The translations under genes were made by a program, and so were the position numbers. From positions 1 through 63,374 of the forward strand of contig JBFLXY010000013.1 of NCBI GenBank assembly GCA_040757055.1: a stretch of DNA of 63,374 nucleotides, given 5' to 3'. The notes beneath the pieces were generated by a model. That model worked only from the letters and a program-made list of their open reading frames with translations. It ran no database searches and had not been told where the DNA came from. Every line of letters begins with the position of its first letter. The stretch's first letter is position 1. Below are positions 10,202 through 19,083 of the stretch, piece after piece. The DNA comes from JAJZRJ01 sp040757055. GTDB lineage: Bacteria; Desulfobacterota; Desulfobulbia; Desulfobulbales; Desulfurivibrionaceae.

Positions 10202-11029
10202 TCAGGCGCTTTGTGGCAAGAAAGCCGAGCCGGGCCAGGCGGCCGTCTGCGCCAGGACCGCCGCCACGGTCAGCCGGTGGCCGGCCAGCAGAACCGCCGC
10301 TGCCTCACGATCGGCAAGGAGCGCGCCATCCACCGCCGTCTCCACCCGGAAGGGGCCGCTGCGCAACCGGCGCAGCGCGACCAGATGGGCGCCGCAACCC
10401 AAAGCTTGACCGATATCGGCGGCCAGAGTGCGGATATAGGTGCCCTTGCTGCACACCACCCGGATGGTGAGCCGGTGGGCCGCAGCATCGTACGCCTCGG
10501 CGATCAGGCTTTCGACCCGCACCGGTCGCGGCTCCTTTTTAATCACGATTCCCTTGCGGGCATAGGCGTAGAGGGGCTTGCCCTGGTGCTTCACCGCCGA
10601 ATAGGCAGGCGGCGCCTGCATGAGGTCGCCGGTGAATTGCAGGAGCACCTGGGCAATGCGGCGATCATCCATCCCAACCACCGGCTGCTCTGCCACCACC
10701 CGGCCTTCCAGATCCTGGGTATCGGTCTCCGCCCCCAGTTGCAAGGTGGCACGGTATTCCTTGTCGCCGGCCACAAGCTGGTCGATGATCTTAGTGGCCG
10801 GGCGGCCCGCGCAGAGGATCAAAAGCCCCGAGGCAAAAGGGTCCAGGGTGCCGGCATGGCCGACCTTCTTGATGTTGAGAGCCCGCCGGAGCCGCTGCAC
10901 CATGGCAAAGGAGGTGGGCCCCACCGGCTTGTCGACGAGGAAGATCCCTCCTTCGGCGGCCATGGCCTCACCGGCAGACACCGGCGCCGGCACCCCGCCC
11001 GGTTCCATGCCCGGAAGCATGTCAGTCAT
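10202..11029 (-). CDS. truB: tRNA pseudouridine(55) synthase
   Basis: TruB makes pseudouridine 55 in the T loop of elongator tRNAs. The catalytic motif GHAGTLDPFASGLL is clear, with the N-terminal GIFLVDKPVGPTSF upstream of it and a C-terminal domain containing CSKGTYIRTLAADIG. I take the ATG at 11029 (MTDMLPGMEP) as start, giving 275 residues; the frame extends upstream but that part overlaps nrnA and looks non-coding. Only two bases separate it from the nrnA stop codon. Confidence 0.96.
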   Translation of the reverse strand: MTDMLPGMEPGGVPAPVSAGEAMAAEGGIFLVDKPVGPTSFAMVQRLRRALNIKKVGHAGTLDPFASGLLILCAGRPATKIIDQLVAGDKEYRATLQLGAETDTQDLEGRVVAEQPVVGMDDRRIAQVLLQFTGDLMQAPPAYSAVKHQGKPLYAYARKGIVIKKEPRPVRVESLIAEAYDAAAHRLTIRVVCSKGTYIRTLAADIGQALGCGAHLVALRRLRSGPFRVETAVDGALLADREAAAVLLAGHRLTVAAVLAQTAAWPGSAFLPQSA

Positions 11030-11031
11030 GT

Positions 11032-12006
11032 TCAGGGGGCAACCAGCGGCAGGAGTTCGGCCAGCAGTTGCTCGCGCACCGCGGCAATGGTGGTGTTGTT
11101 CAGCTTGAAACCGGCGGCGTTGCGGTGGCCGCCGCCGCCGAACTTGGCCGCCACCCTGGCGACATCGCAATCGGTGCCCTTGGAGCGAAGGCTCACCGCC
11201 ACCAGCCCTTTTTCCGGCTCTTTTAAAAAGGCCGCCACCCGAACGGTGTTGATGGCGCGGGGGAAGTTGATGAAGTTCTCGGCATCGTCGCGGCTGGCGC
11301 CGGTCTGGAGAAAGACCTCGCTCGGGGCGTCGATGAAGGCGATGCGGTTGTCGGCATAGAGTTTCAGCGAATCGAGCACCATCTTCATCAGGTGGAGCCG
11401 GTTCACCGAAAAATTATCAAAGAGCTTGGCCGCCACCTCGGCAGGCTTGACCCCTTTCAGAATGAGTTCGCGCGCCACCCGGAAGGTCTCGTCGGTGGTG
11501 GAGGAGTACTTGAAGGAACCGGTGTCGGAGACGATGGCCGCGTAGAGACAGTAGGCCGCCAGGGCCGGGATCTCGGCATCCAACGCCTGGGCGAGGTCGT
11601 AGACCATTTCGCCGGTGGAGGCGCGGTGCGGATCGACCCAGCGCAGGTCGCCGAACTCCCGATGGCCGGCATGATGGTCGACGACCAGGAAAGGATGCAG
11701 GGTGAGCAGGTGTTCGCCGGCCTTGCCGAGCCGGAACTCGTCGCCGCAGTCGAGGGCGATGCCGCAGTCGAAGTTTGCCACCGCCGGCAGCTCGGTGGTC
11801 AGACTGGCGCTGCCCGGCAGGAAGTCGTAGAGATGGGAAACCTGATCCTCGCTGTAGAGCACCACCTGCTTGCCCATGCCGGTGAGGATGGCGCCCAGGC
11901 CCAGTTGAGAGCCCAGGGCATCGCCATCCGGGTGGACATGGGTCACCACCAGGATGCGCTGCGCAGCCCGGATGGCGGCAGCGATGGAATCAACCGGCTG
12001 CGCCAT
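11032..12006 (-). CDS. nrnA: DHH-family oligoribonuclease / pAp phosphatase
   Basis: The 324-residue protein has the DHH phosphoesterase motifs HVHPDGDALG (about residue 21), ALDCGD, VDHHAG, and a DHHA1 domain ending in FGGGGHRNAAGF. NrnA enzymes degrade short oligoribonucleotides (nanoRNA) and dephosphorylate pAp. The gene lies between rbfA and truB, a frequent place for nrnA in bacteria that lack the Orn oligoribonuclease. It overlaps rbfA by 17 bases. Confidence 0.93.
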   Translation of the reverse strand: MAQPVDSIAAAIRAAQRILVVTHVHPDGDALGSQLGLGAILTGMGKQVVLYSEDQVSHLYDFLPGSASLTTELPAVANFDCGIALDCGDEFRLGKAGEHLLTLHPFLVVDHHAGHREFGDLRWVDPHRASTGEMVYDLAQALDAEIPALAAYCLYAAIVSDTGSFKYSSTTDETFRVARELILKGVKPAEVAAKLFDNFSVNRLHLMKMVLDSLKLYADNRIAFIDAPSEVFLQTGASRDDAENFINFPRAINTVRVAAFLKEPEKGLVAVSLRSKGTDCDVARVAAKFGGGGHRNAAGFKLNNTTIAAVREQLLAELLPLVAP

Positions 12007-12406
12007 CTTCGTCCCGTATCTCCTGCAGGAGCTGCTCCAACCGCTGCTGCTCCACCGCAGTGCGGTCGTGGGTGAAAATCAGTTCGGGTACCGCCCGCAG
12101 TTTGAGACTCTGGGCGATGGCGCTGCGAAAAAACCCCTTGGCACTGGCCAGTCCCCTGGCCGCATCGGCCGCAGCCTCCTGCTGCAGCACCGTGTAGAAG
12201 ATGCGGGCGCAGCTCAGGTCGTCGGTCACAGTCACCTGGGTGATGGAGACCCCATCAAGGCGCGGGTCCTTGACCTTCTGGAGCAGCAGCATGGCGACCT
12301 CGGCCTTGATGGCGTCCGCCACGCGGATCGGCCGCCGCTTGGGCGCGGGACCGACGAGGCCGGGCAACGGGGCGGCGGAACGGCTGCGGGAACGGGCTCT
12401 AGCCAT
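11990..12406 (-). CDS. rbfA: 30S ribosome-binding factor A
   Basis: RbfA is a KH-fold factor that acts late in 30S maturation at the 16S rRNA 5' helix. The 138-residue protein has the family pattern VADAIKAEVAMLL, DPRLDGVSITQVTVTDDLSCARIF and a conserved amphipathic C-terminal half with RAVPELIFTHD. A basic, arginine-rich N-terminal extension of about 20 residues precedes the domain. Its position after infB is standard for this operon. Confidence 0.94.
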   Translation of the reverse strand: MARARSRSRSAAPLPGLVGPAPKRRPIRVADAIKAEVAMLLLQKVKDPRLDGVSITQVTVTDDLSCARIFYTVLQQEAAADAARGLASAKGFFRSAIAQSLKLRAVPELIFTHDRTAVEQQRLEQLLQEIRDEDGAAG

Positions 12407-12421
12407 GGCACCGGGGCGGGT

Positions 12422-15139
12422 TTACAGCTCCCGCGCGATCTCCTTCATCACGAAAAATTCCAGGGTGTCGCCGACCTTGATGTCATTGAAGTTCTCCAGG
12501 GACAGACCGCACTCGTAGCCGGCCAGCACTTCCTTGACGTCGTCCTTGAAACGCTTGAGCGAACTCAAGGTGCCGGTGTAGACCACCACGCTGTCCCGGA
12601 GCAGGCGGACCTTGGCATTGCGCTCCACCTTGCCGCTGCTCACGCCGACGCCGGCGATGGTGCCGACCCGGGAGACCTGGAAGGTCTGGCGCACCTCGGC
12701 AGTGCCGATGACGCTCTCCTCGAATTCCGGCTCCAGCATGCCCACCATCGCCTTCTGGATGTCTTCCAGGGCATGGTAGATGACGTCGTAGTAGCGGATC
12801 TCCACCTTCTCCTGCTTGGCCAGTTCCTGCGCCTTGGTGCTGGGGCGGACATTGAAGCCGATGATCAGGGCATCAGAGGCGGCGGCCAGCAGCACGTCCG
12901 ACTCGGTGATGGCGCCGGTGCCGGAATGGAGGATGCGGACCTTGATCTCTTCCGTGGAGAGTTTCTCCAGGGCGGAACCAAAGGCTTCCAGGGTACCCTG
13001 CACGTCGGTGCGCAGGGCGATGCGCAGCTCCTTGATTTCGCTCTCCTTGAGCTTGGCAAAGAGGTTGTCAAGGGAGATCTTGGTGTCGGAGGCCAGTTCC
13101 ACCTCGCGGCTCTTCATCTGCCGCTCGGCGCTCACGTTCTTGGCCATCTTCTCGTCCGGCACCACCACGAACTCGTCACCGGCCAGCGGCACGCCGCTCA
13201 GGCCCTGGACCTCCACCGGCATGGCCGGCCCGGCCTCCTTGACCAGTTCGCCCTTGTCGTTGACCATGGAGCGCACCTTGCCCCAGTGCTGACCCACCAC
13301 GCAGTAATCGCCTACCCGCAGCGTTCCCTGCTGGACCAGCACCGTGGCCACCGGGCCGCGTCCCTTGTGGAGCTGCGCCTCGATGACATGACCGCGGGCG
13401 CGACGCTTGGGGTCGGCCTTGAGGTCGAGTACCTCGGCCTGGAGCAGGATGTTCTCCATCAGATTGTCGATGCCGGTGCCCTGTTTGGCCGAGGTTTCGC
13501 AGAAGATGACGTCGCCGCCCCACTCCTCGGAAAGGAGGTTCAAGTCGGCGAGTTCGCGCTTCACCCGGGAGGGATCGGCATTGGCCTTGTCGATCTTGTT
13601 GACGCAGACCAGGATCGGCACCTTGGCCGCCCGGGCATGGTTGACCGCTTCCTTGGTCTGTTCCATGACGCCGTCGTCCGCCGCCACCACCAGCACCACC
13701 AGATCGGTGACCTGGGCGCCTCGGGAGCGCATCTCGGTAAAGGCCGCATGGCCCGGGGTGTCGAGGAAAACCACGTCGCCCTGGGGCGAGCGGACGTAAT
13801 GGGCGCCGATGTGCTGGGTGATGCCGCCGGCCTCGCCGGCCGCCACGTCGGTCTTGCGGATGGCGTCGAGGATCGAGGTCTTGCCGTGATCGACGTGGCC
13901 CATGACGGTGACCACCGGCGGCCGCGGCATCATCTCGCCGCCGCTCTCCTGCTCCTCGAGGTTGATGATGCCGTGTTCTTCGGTCGCGCCCAGTTCAACC
14001 TCATAGCCGAATTCGGTGGCGAGCAGTGTGGCGGTATCCACATCCATGGCCTGGTTCACCGTGGCCATGACGCCCAAGCGCATCAGCTTGGCAATGACCT
14101 CGTTGGCCTTGACGCCCATGCGGTGGGCGATGTCGCTCACGGTAATGGTTTCGTGCACGGTGATGCGCTTCTTGATCGCCTTGGTCTCGGACGTGGCCTC
14201 TGCCTTGACCGGCTTGAATTTTTTGCCGCCGCCGCGCACGCCGCGGCCGACCCGGAGGCCGGAAGGCAAGGCAACGCCTAGTTCATCCACCTCTTCGAGA
14301 GAAACATCGGCCTGGCGCCGTGGCCGCTGTTTGCCGGCCGCCGCAGCCCGGCGGGCGCGTTCCGCCTCGCTTTCGTGCTCGAAACGGACAAAACGCTTGG
14401 CCGCCTTGTGTTTGGGTTTGCCGGCCTCATCAGTGGGCGGCGGTCCCGGAGGCATGCCCGCGCCGCCAACAGGCGGGCGACCTTGCGGCCGACCAGCCGG
14501 ACCACCCGGCCGGGTGGCAGGCCGAGGCCGAGGCGGAGGCGGCGGGGCCGGGGTGATGGTGATGGCCGCCTTCTTGATGATTCGGGCCAGCCCCTTGCGT
14601 GGCCGTTCCTCCCGCGGGGCTTCCGTCGGTTTGGCGGCCTCGCCTTCCGGCGCGGCTTCGGCCACCGGCGTCGTCTCCGGCTCAATGCCCGCGGCTTCGT
14701 GTTCCACCGACGCCGGGACCTCTTCGGGAGCCGGTTGCTCCGCCACGGCCTCGACGGCCTTGGGCTCTTCGGGTTCGGGGATGGCCGCTTCCACCTCGGG
14801 CCCGGTTTCGGATACCGCTTCCGCCACCGGCACCGCCTCGGACGCCTCTGCTTCCGCTTCCGGCACGGCTTCCGGCGCAGCGGATACCCGCTCGGCCTCT
14901 TCCACCGCCACTGCCTTGCGGCGGCGAATGATGGTGGTCTGGCCTCGCTGCTGGACCCGCTTCTCTTCGGTTTCCATTTGGACCAGGCCCAACTGCTGCC
15001 GGGCCTTCAGAGCCACATCCTCATCAAGGCTCGAACTGTGAGACTTGACCGCATATCCCCATTCCTGCAGCTTGGCCACCAGTTCCTTGTTGTCAAGGCC
15101 CGCTTCCTTGGCCAGCTCATAGACTCTCACTTTCTTCAT
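12422..15139 (-). CDS. infB: Translation initiation factor IF-2
   Basis: IF-2 is the GTPase that places fMet-tRNA in the P site and promotes subunit joining. The start at 15139 (MKKVRVYELAKEAG) matches the IF2-N domain and gives 905 residues. A long low-complexity linker rich in Ala, Glu and Pro (about residues 75-270) precedes a second IF2-N domain and the G domain with GHVDHGKT (about 408-416), DTPGH and NKID. EF-Tu-like and C-terminal tRNA-binding domains follow. The linker gives strong antisense reading frames that are not genes. Confidence 0.98.
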   Translation of the reverse strand: MKKVRVYELAKEAGLDNKELVAKLQEWGYAVKSHSSSLDEDVALKARQQLGLVQMETEEKRVQQRGQTTIIRRRKAVAVEEAERVSAAPEAVPEAEAEASEAVPVAEAVSETGPEVEAAIPEPEEPKAVEAVAEQPAPEEVPASVEHEAAGIEPETTPVAEAAPEGEAAKPTEAPREERPRKGLARIIKKAAITITPAPPPPPRPRPATRPGGPAGRPQGRPPVGGAGMPPGPPPTDEAGKPKHKAAKRFVRFEHESEAERARRAAAAGKQRPRRQADVSLEEVDELGVALPSGLRVGRGVRGGGKKFKPVKAEATSETKAIKKRITVHETITVSDIAHRMGVKANEVIAKLMRLGVMATVNQAMDVDTATLLATEFGYEVELGATEEHGIINLEEQESGGEMMPRPPVVTVMGHVDHGKTSILDAIRKTDVAAGEAGGITQHIGAHYVRSPQGDVVFLDTPGHAAFTEMRSRGAQVTDLVVLVVAADDGVMEQTKEAVNHARAAKVPILVCVNKIDKANADPSRVKRELADLNLLSEEWGGDVIFCETSAKQGTGIDNLMENILLQAEVLDLKADPKRRARGHVIEAQLHKGRGPVATVLVQQGTLRVGDYCVVGQHWGKVRSMVNDKGELVKEAGPAMPVEVQGLSGVPLAGDEFVVVPDEKMAKNVSAERQMKSREVELASDTKISLDNLFAKLKESEIKELRIALRTDVQGTLEAFGSALEKLSTEEIKVRILHSGTGAITESDVLLAAASDALIIGFNVRPSTKAQELAKQEKVEIRYYDVIYHALEDIQKAMVGMLEPEFEESVIGTAEVRQTFQVSRVGTIAGVGVSSGKVERNAKVRLLRDSVVVYTGTLSSLKRFKDDVKEVLAGYECGLSLENFNDIKVGDTLEFFVMKEIAREL

Positions 15140-15440
15140 GCGACACTCCCGAAGAGATTGTGAACCCTTCGTCAAAATCCACCGCAGTGGCCCGGAGGGC
15201 CCGTGCGATCCGTTTTTTGTTCCGCAGCAACCGCGCGAGGCAGGTTGCATTCCGGCAGCAGTAGGCATGTCGCCCGGACAGCCGCCGTCCCTCATCGGCC
15301 ACCACCCGGCCTGCTTCATGCAAGGCCAGAGGCAGCAGCCGCTCCTGCCGATCCTTCACCCCGCAACCCAGGCAGGTGCGGAGCTGTTTCTCCTTGCACC
15401 CCCTGCCGGCGGCGCCTCTTTCATTCGCCGGCCGCCTCAT
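15117..15440 (-). CDS. ylxR: YlxR-family RNA-binding protein
   Basis: The 107-residue basic protein begins at the ATG at 15440 and has the YlxR/DUF448 core: RTCLGCGVKD, then GRVVADEGRRLSGRHAYCC and a basic helix LLRNKKRIARALR. YlxR-like proteins (RnpM in Firmicutes) bind RNA and have been linked to RNase P modulation. The gene overlaps the end of nusA by 20 bases and the start of infB by 23 bases. That tight packing is typical of the nusA-ylxR-infB order. Confidence 0.9.
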   Translation of the reverse strand: MRRPANERGAAGRGCKEKQLRTCLGCGVKDRQERLLPLALHEAGRVVADEGRRLSGRHAYCCRNATCLARLLRNKKRIARALRATAVDFDEGFTISSGVSHEESESL

Positions 15441-16770
15441 CCCCTTCCGCCGGTTTCTCTGCGGGCTGCTCCTCGGCAGTGTCAGCCGCAACGGCCAACG
15501 CCGGCGGGGCTGGCGGCACCACACCCTCAGCCACCAAGGCCTTGGCCTCGTCAATGAGCTGCTTCGCCTTTTCCGGCTCCATGGGCCGGATGGCCTGCAG
15601 CGCCTCCACCGTGGATTCGGCCAGCACGCCGGCCGAGCTGATGCCGTTGTCGTAAAGCACCTCGGCCAACCGCTCGTCCAACCCTTCCACCTCAAGCAAG
15701 GACTGGAATCCCTCCTCGATCAGTTTGGCATAGCGCGATTCGCTCTTGACGTCAATCCGCCAGCCGAGAAGCTGGGAGGCCAGCCGCACGTTCTGGCCCT
15801 GCCGGCCGATGGCCAGCGACAGCTGATCGTCCGGCACCACCACCAGAAGGGTCTTGCTCTCCTCGTCCACCACCACCATGGAGACCTGGGCCGGGGAAAG
15901 GGCATTGGAGACAAAGCGGGCCGGGTCCGGACTCCAGGGCACGATATCGATCTTCTCGCCCTGCAGTTCCTGGACCACGTTCTGCACGCGGGAGCCCTTC
16001 ATGCCGACGCAGGCGCCCACCGGATCGACGTCCGACTCGATGGAGGAAACCGCGATCTTGGCGCGGGATCCCGGCTCGCGGGCCACCCCCATCACCTTGA
16101 CGATCCCTTCCGATATCTCCGGCACTTCCAGGGCAAAAAGCTTGGTAAGAAAATCGTCGCAGGTGCGGCTCAGGACCAGTTGCGGATCGCGGGATGCCTG
16201 GCGGACATCGAGAAGGTAGGCGCGGATGCGGTCGCCCTGGCGGTAGGACTTGCGAGGCATCTGCTCCTTGGCCGGCAGGATGGCGTCGGTGCGGCCGAGG
16301 TTGACGATGATGCTGCCGCGCTCGAAACGCTGGACAATGCCGTTGACGATCTCGCCCCTGCGGTCCTTGTACATGTCGTAGATGACGTTGCTCTCGGCAT
16401 CCTTCATCTTCTGGATGATGACCTGCTTGGCCGACTGGGCGGCGATGCGGCCCAGTTCGGCGACGCTCTCCATTTTGGAACCCAGCTCATCGCCGAGCTG
16501 CACCTCGGGGTCGAGGGCCTTGGCGTCGCCAAGGGAGATCTCGGTCTGCTCGTCCGCGACATCGTCGTCCTCGACCACGGTGCGGAACTGGAAGAGCTCC
16601 ACCTCGCCCAGCTCGTCGTTGTAGCGGGCCTCGATCTCGCGACGCTGGCCGAATTTCTTCTTGGCCGCCGACATCACGGCCTCTTCAATCGCCTCGATGA
16701 GCAGCTGGCGGTCGATGCCCTTGTCCCGGCTAATCTGGTCAATAATCCGTTTCAGTTCTGAGATCATCAT
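15421..16770 (-). CDS. nusA: Transcription termination/antitermination factor NusA
   Basis: NusA binds RNA polymerase and modulates pausing, termination and antitermination. The 449 residues show the N-terminal polymerase-binding domain, an S1 domain (GEIVNGIVQRFERGSIIV), two KH domains (including GACVGMKGSRVQNVVQELQGEKIDIV and LAIGRQGQNVRLAS) and a C-terminal helix-hairpin-helix segment. The start is the first of two adjacent ATGs preceded by a GGAG. It follows rimP after a 45-base gap containing a strong hairpin. Confidence 0.97.
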   Translation of the reverse strand: MMISELKRIIDQISRDKGIDRQLLIEAIEEAVMSAAKKKFGQRREIEARYNDELGEVELFQFRTVVEDDDVADEQTEISLGDAKALDPEVQLGDELGSKMESVAELGRIAAQSAKQVIIQKMKDAESNVIYDMYKDRRGEIVNGIVQRFERGSIIVNLGRTDAILPAKEQMPRKSYRQGDRIRAYLLDVRQASRDPQLVLSRTCDDFLTKLFALEVPEISEGIVKVMGVAREPGSRAKIAVSSIESDVDPVGACVGMKGSRVQNVVQELQGEKIDIVPWSPDPARFVSNALSPAQVSMVVVDEESKTLLVVVPDDQLSLAIGRQGQNVRLASQLLGWRIDVKSESRYAKLIEEGFQSLLEVEGLDERLAEVLYDNGISSAGVLAESTVEALQAIRPMEPEKAKQLIDEAKALVAEGVVPPAPPALAVAADTAEEQPAEKPAEGDEAAGE

Positions 16771-16789
16771 GCACTCCAATCGATGTTCG

Positions 16790-16812
16790 CCAGGGCAGTC
16801 GGTCTGCCCTGG
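16790..16812 (-). other. Hairpin in the rimP-nusA gap
   Basis: A perfect 9-bp stem CCAGGGCAG/CTGCCCTGG encloses the 5-base loop TCGGT. On the minus strand it is not followed by a U-run, so it is more likely an RNA-processing or stability element than a terminator. It lies just downstream of the rimP stop codon. Confidence 0.5.
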
Positions 16813-16815
16813 GTT

Positions 16816-17289
16816 CTAAAACTCCACCACCAGCCGGGCCCGCGTCACCACGGCCAGGGGGATGTCGAGCAGGCCCTGGTCGCTCTCCACGGTAATGACG
16901 CCATCGGCAAAGTTGCGCAGCATCCCGACGATGTGATTGCTGCCGCCAATCGGCTCCCTGGTGACGATCTTCGCCTTTTTGCCGAGGCAGCGGATATAGT
17001 CCCGCTCGCGCTTCAATGGCCGGTCGAGCCCCGGTGAGGAGACCTCCAGGCGGTAGGGCCACTCGATGGGGTCCTCCACCTCCAGCAGATGGCCGACCTC
17101 GCGGCTCACCCGACTGCAGTCATCCAGCGAGATGCCCTGCGGTCCGTCGATGATGAGCCGAAGGACCCAGCCGGCCGGCTCGCGCCGGAACTGCAATTCC
17201 ACGAGCTCCAGCTCCTGGTCCTCCACCACCGGCTCCAGCATGACGGTGAGCCGCGCGATGAGCGCCTCGGTCTTCGCATCCACGGCCAC
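16816..17289 (-). CDS. rimP: Ribosome maturation factor RimP
   Basis: RimP is needed for 30S subunit maturation. The protein has the RimP N-terminal domain (LELVELQFRREPAGWVLRLIIDGPQGISLDDC) and the SH3-like C-terminal domain, joined by the conserved VSSPGLDRPL motif. I choose the GTG at 17289 (157 residues) because GGAGG lies eight bases upstream. The frame extends further upstream, but that part runs into the terminator that separates rimP from tRNA-Gly. It heads the classical rimP-nusA-infB gene order. Confidence 0.93.
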   Translation of the reverse strand: MAVDAKTEALIARLTVMLEPVVEDQELELVELQFRREPAGWVLRLIIDGPQGISLDDCSRVSREVGHLLEVEDPIEWPYRLEVSSPGLDRPLKRERDYIRCLGKKAKIVTREPIGGSNHIVGMLRNFADGVITVESDQGLLDIPLAVVTRARLVVEF

Positions 17290-17305
17290 GGCTGTTTCCT
17301 CCAAT

Positions 17306-17328
17306 AAAAAAAGCGGGCAGAGCCCACT
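17306..17328 (-). terminator. Terminator/attenuator between tRNA-Gly and rimP
   Basis: On the minus strand AGTGGGC (17328-17322), loop UCU, GCCCGCU (17318-17312) form a 7-bp stem with one G-U pair, followed by a run of U. It ends about 17 bases before the rimP GTG, directly abutting its Shine-Dalgarno. The operon must therefore be transcribed by read-through or by a promoter I cannot see. Confidence 0.75.
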
Positions 17329-17439
17329 TTCTTCAACCATCCCAGTCCACGAGAGCGGACGCTTTCAGAGCAAGAACCCCTTTGTTGCAAAGGGGTGCCT
17401 GGCTGGCCAGGCCAAACCGCAAAGGTGCGGATCATACGC

Positions 17440-17515
17440 TGGAGCGGACAACGGGATTCGAACCCGCGACACCAAGCTTGGGAAGCTCGTACTCTACCAG
17501 TTGAGCTATGTCCGC
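17440..17515 (-). tRNA. tRNA-Gly (anticodon CCC)
   Basis: The minus strand folds into a complete cloverleaf: acceptor GCGGACA/TGTCCGC, a D-loop containing AACTGGTAGA, anticodon stem CGAGC/GCTTG with loop TTCCCAA (anticodon CCC), T-loop GTTCGAATC, discriminator U and an encoded CCA. It reads GGG codons. A strong promoter lies just upstream and a terminator about 110 bases downstream, before rimP. Confidence 0.97.
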
Positions 17516-17536
17516 GCCTTGGGGTAGAATAGAACG

Positions 17537-17564
17537 AATATACTGGTTTTTTCGCGGTTGTCAA
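17537..17564 (-). promoter_or_regulatory. Strong sigma-70-type promoter for tRNA-Gly and the rimP operon
   Basis: TTGACA (17559-17564) and TATATT (17537-17542) on the minus strand are 16 bases apart. The -10 lies about 22 bases before the tRNA 5' end. It is the best consensus promoter upstream of the whole rimP-to-cobS gene run. Confidence 0.75.
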
Positions 17565-17569
17565 GAGCC

Positions 17570-17615
17570 GCGTTCCCCGCGGCCGTGCCAGCAAAGGCCG
17601 GACGCCGGGGAACGC
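17570..17615 (-). terminator. Stem-loop after nuoN
   Basis: GCGTTCCCCG (17570-17579) and CGGGGAACGC (17606-17615) are perfectly complementary. Inside them CGGCC/GGCCG can form a second stem. The structure lies 12 bases beyond the nuoN stop codon. No U-run follows on the minus strand, so termination there is plausible but may be imperfect. Confidence 0.5.
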
Positions 17616-17627
17616 ACAGAACGGAAG

Positions 17628-19049
17628 CTACAGCAGGACGCGGACGGCGCTGGTGGCGATATCCAGTACCGGCGTGGGCAGGATGCCCATGGCAATGATG
17701 ACCAGCATCAGGAGCACACCCACCAGCTTGGTGGTGCCGGCGACCTGCACGGCAGGATACCCCTCCGGGCTGGTGGTGTAGACCACCCGCACCACGGAGA
17801 GATAGTAGAAGATGGAGATCGCCGTGTTGATGGCGGCGAGGATGACGAGGGCCAGATACCCCTCGTTCAGGGCATTGGCCAACAGCATGAACTTACCCAT
17901 GAAGCCGACAAAGGGCGGGATACCGGCCAGGGCGAACATGCCCACCGCCAAGACCAGGGCCAACAGCGGCGAACGCTGGTGGAGGCCACTCAAGTCGTCG
18001 ATCTGGAGATTCTCGCCCTTCTGGGAAACCGCGCAGATCACCAGGAAGCAGGCGAGGTTCATGACCAGATAACCGGCAATATAATACATCGCCGCGGCAT
18101 AGCCGGTCTGGCCCAGGGTCAGGATGCCAAGCAAAACGTAGCCGGCATGGGCGATGCCGGAAAAGCCGAGCATGCGCTTGATGTCCTTCTGCACCAGGGC
18201 CACCAGGTTGCCGTAAAACATCGAGGCCACGGCCAGCACCACCAGCAGGTTGACCACTGGCCAGCCGCCGGGGGCGATCATGGTCGCCAGCCGGATCAAG
18301 AGGGCCACCGCCGCGATCTTCGGCACCGAGGCGATGAAGGCGGTGGTCTCGTTGGAGGCGCCCTGATAGACGTCCGGCACCCAGAAATGGAACGGGAAGA
18401 CCGCCAGCTTGTAGAAGAAGCCGCACATCACCATGGCCAGGCCCACGATGGCGGCGGGCTGGGCCATGATCGGCTGCAAGCGGGTGAGCAGTTCACCCAG
18501 ATAAGTGGTGCCGGTGAGGCCAAAAAGGTAGCTCATGCCAAAAAGCATGATGCCGGTGGCCACCACGCCGAAGAGGATGTACTTCACCCCTGCTTCCATT
18601 TGCAGCCGCAGACCGGCGCGATCATCGCGCATGGGCACCAGCAGATAGAGGGAATAGGAGGAGAGTTCCAGGGCGATGAAGAGGGTGAGCAGTTCGACGG
18701 AACTGACCAGCATCACCAATCCGAGGGTGCTCAGGGTGAGAAAAAGATAATACTCCGCCCGCACCTCGTCGGCGATCCCCTTGAGCTGGCGGCCCAGAAG
18801 CAGCACCACCGCGAAGCCGAGAGCGAGGACCACCTTGATGAGCTGCGAGAAGAAGTCGATCTGATAGGCGTTGTAAAAAAGCCTGCCCTCGAAGTTGATA
18901 CCGGCCAGGGCGGAGAGCGCGGTGGCGATGGCGAAGACCAGGGCGGTGATACGCGCCTTGCCGGCGCCGGCCTTGCCCAGACTCAGCAGAAAAAGGACCA
19001 GCGACCCTGTCAGCAGGAGCAACTCCGGTGCGAAGAGCATGATGTTCAT
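17628..19049 (-). CDS. nuoN: Complex I subunit N (antiporter-like membrane subunit)
   Basis: The 473-residue protein has about 14 hydrophobic segments and the proton-translocating core of NuoN: ELLTLFIALELSSYSLYLL with the conserved glutamate, EAGVKYILFG, FPFHFWVPDVYQGA, and KRMLGFSGIAHAGYVLLG with its lysine. NuoN is one of the proton-pumping antiporter-like modules of respiratory complex I. It is the last gene of the nuo operon, with a 34-base gap after nuoM. Confidence 0.95.
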   Translation of the reverse strand: MNIMLFAPELLLLTGSLVLFLLSLGKAGAGKARITALVFAIATALSALAGINFEGRLFYNAYQIDFFSQLIKVVLALGFAVVLLLGRQLKGIADEVRAEYYLFLTLSTLGLVMLVSSVELLTLFIALELSSYSLYLLVPMRDDRAGLRLQMEAGVKYILFGVVATGIMLFGMSYLFGLTGTTYLGELLTRLQPIMAQPAAIVGLAMVMCGFFYKLAVFPFHFWVPDVYQGASNETTAFIASVPKIAAVALLIRLATMIAPGGWPVVNLLVVLAVASMFYGNLVALVQKDIKRMLGFSGIAHAGYVLLGILTLGQTGYAAAMYYIAGYLVMNLACFLVICAVSQKGENLQIDDLSGLHQRSPLLALVLAVGMFALAGIPPFVGFMGKFMLLANALNEGYLALVILAAINTAISIFYYLSVVRVVYTTSPEGYPAVQVAGTTKLVGVLLMLVIIAMGILPTPVLDIATSAVRVLL

Positions 19050-19083
19050 TGTCGATCCTATCCGTCGTATCCGTTGAAGACCC

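Noticed and set aside
15139..15319. Upstream extension of infB to 15319
   Set aside because: That part is the ylxR gene read in another frame; IF-2 starts with MKKVRVYELA.
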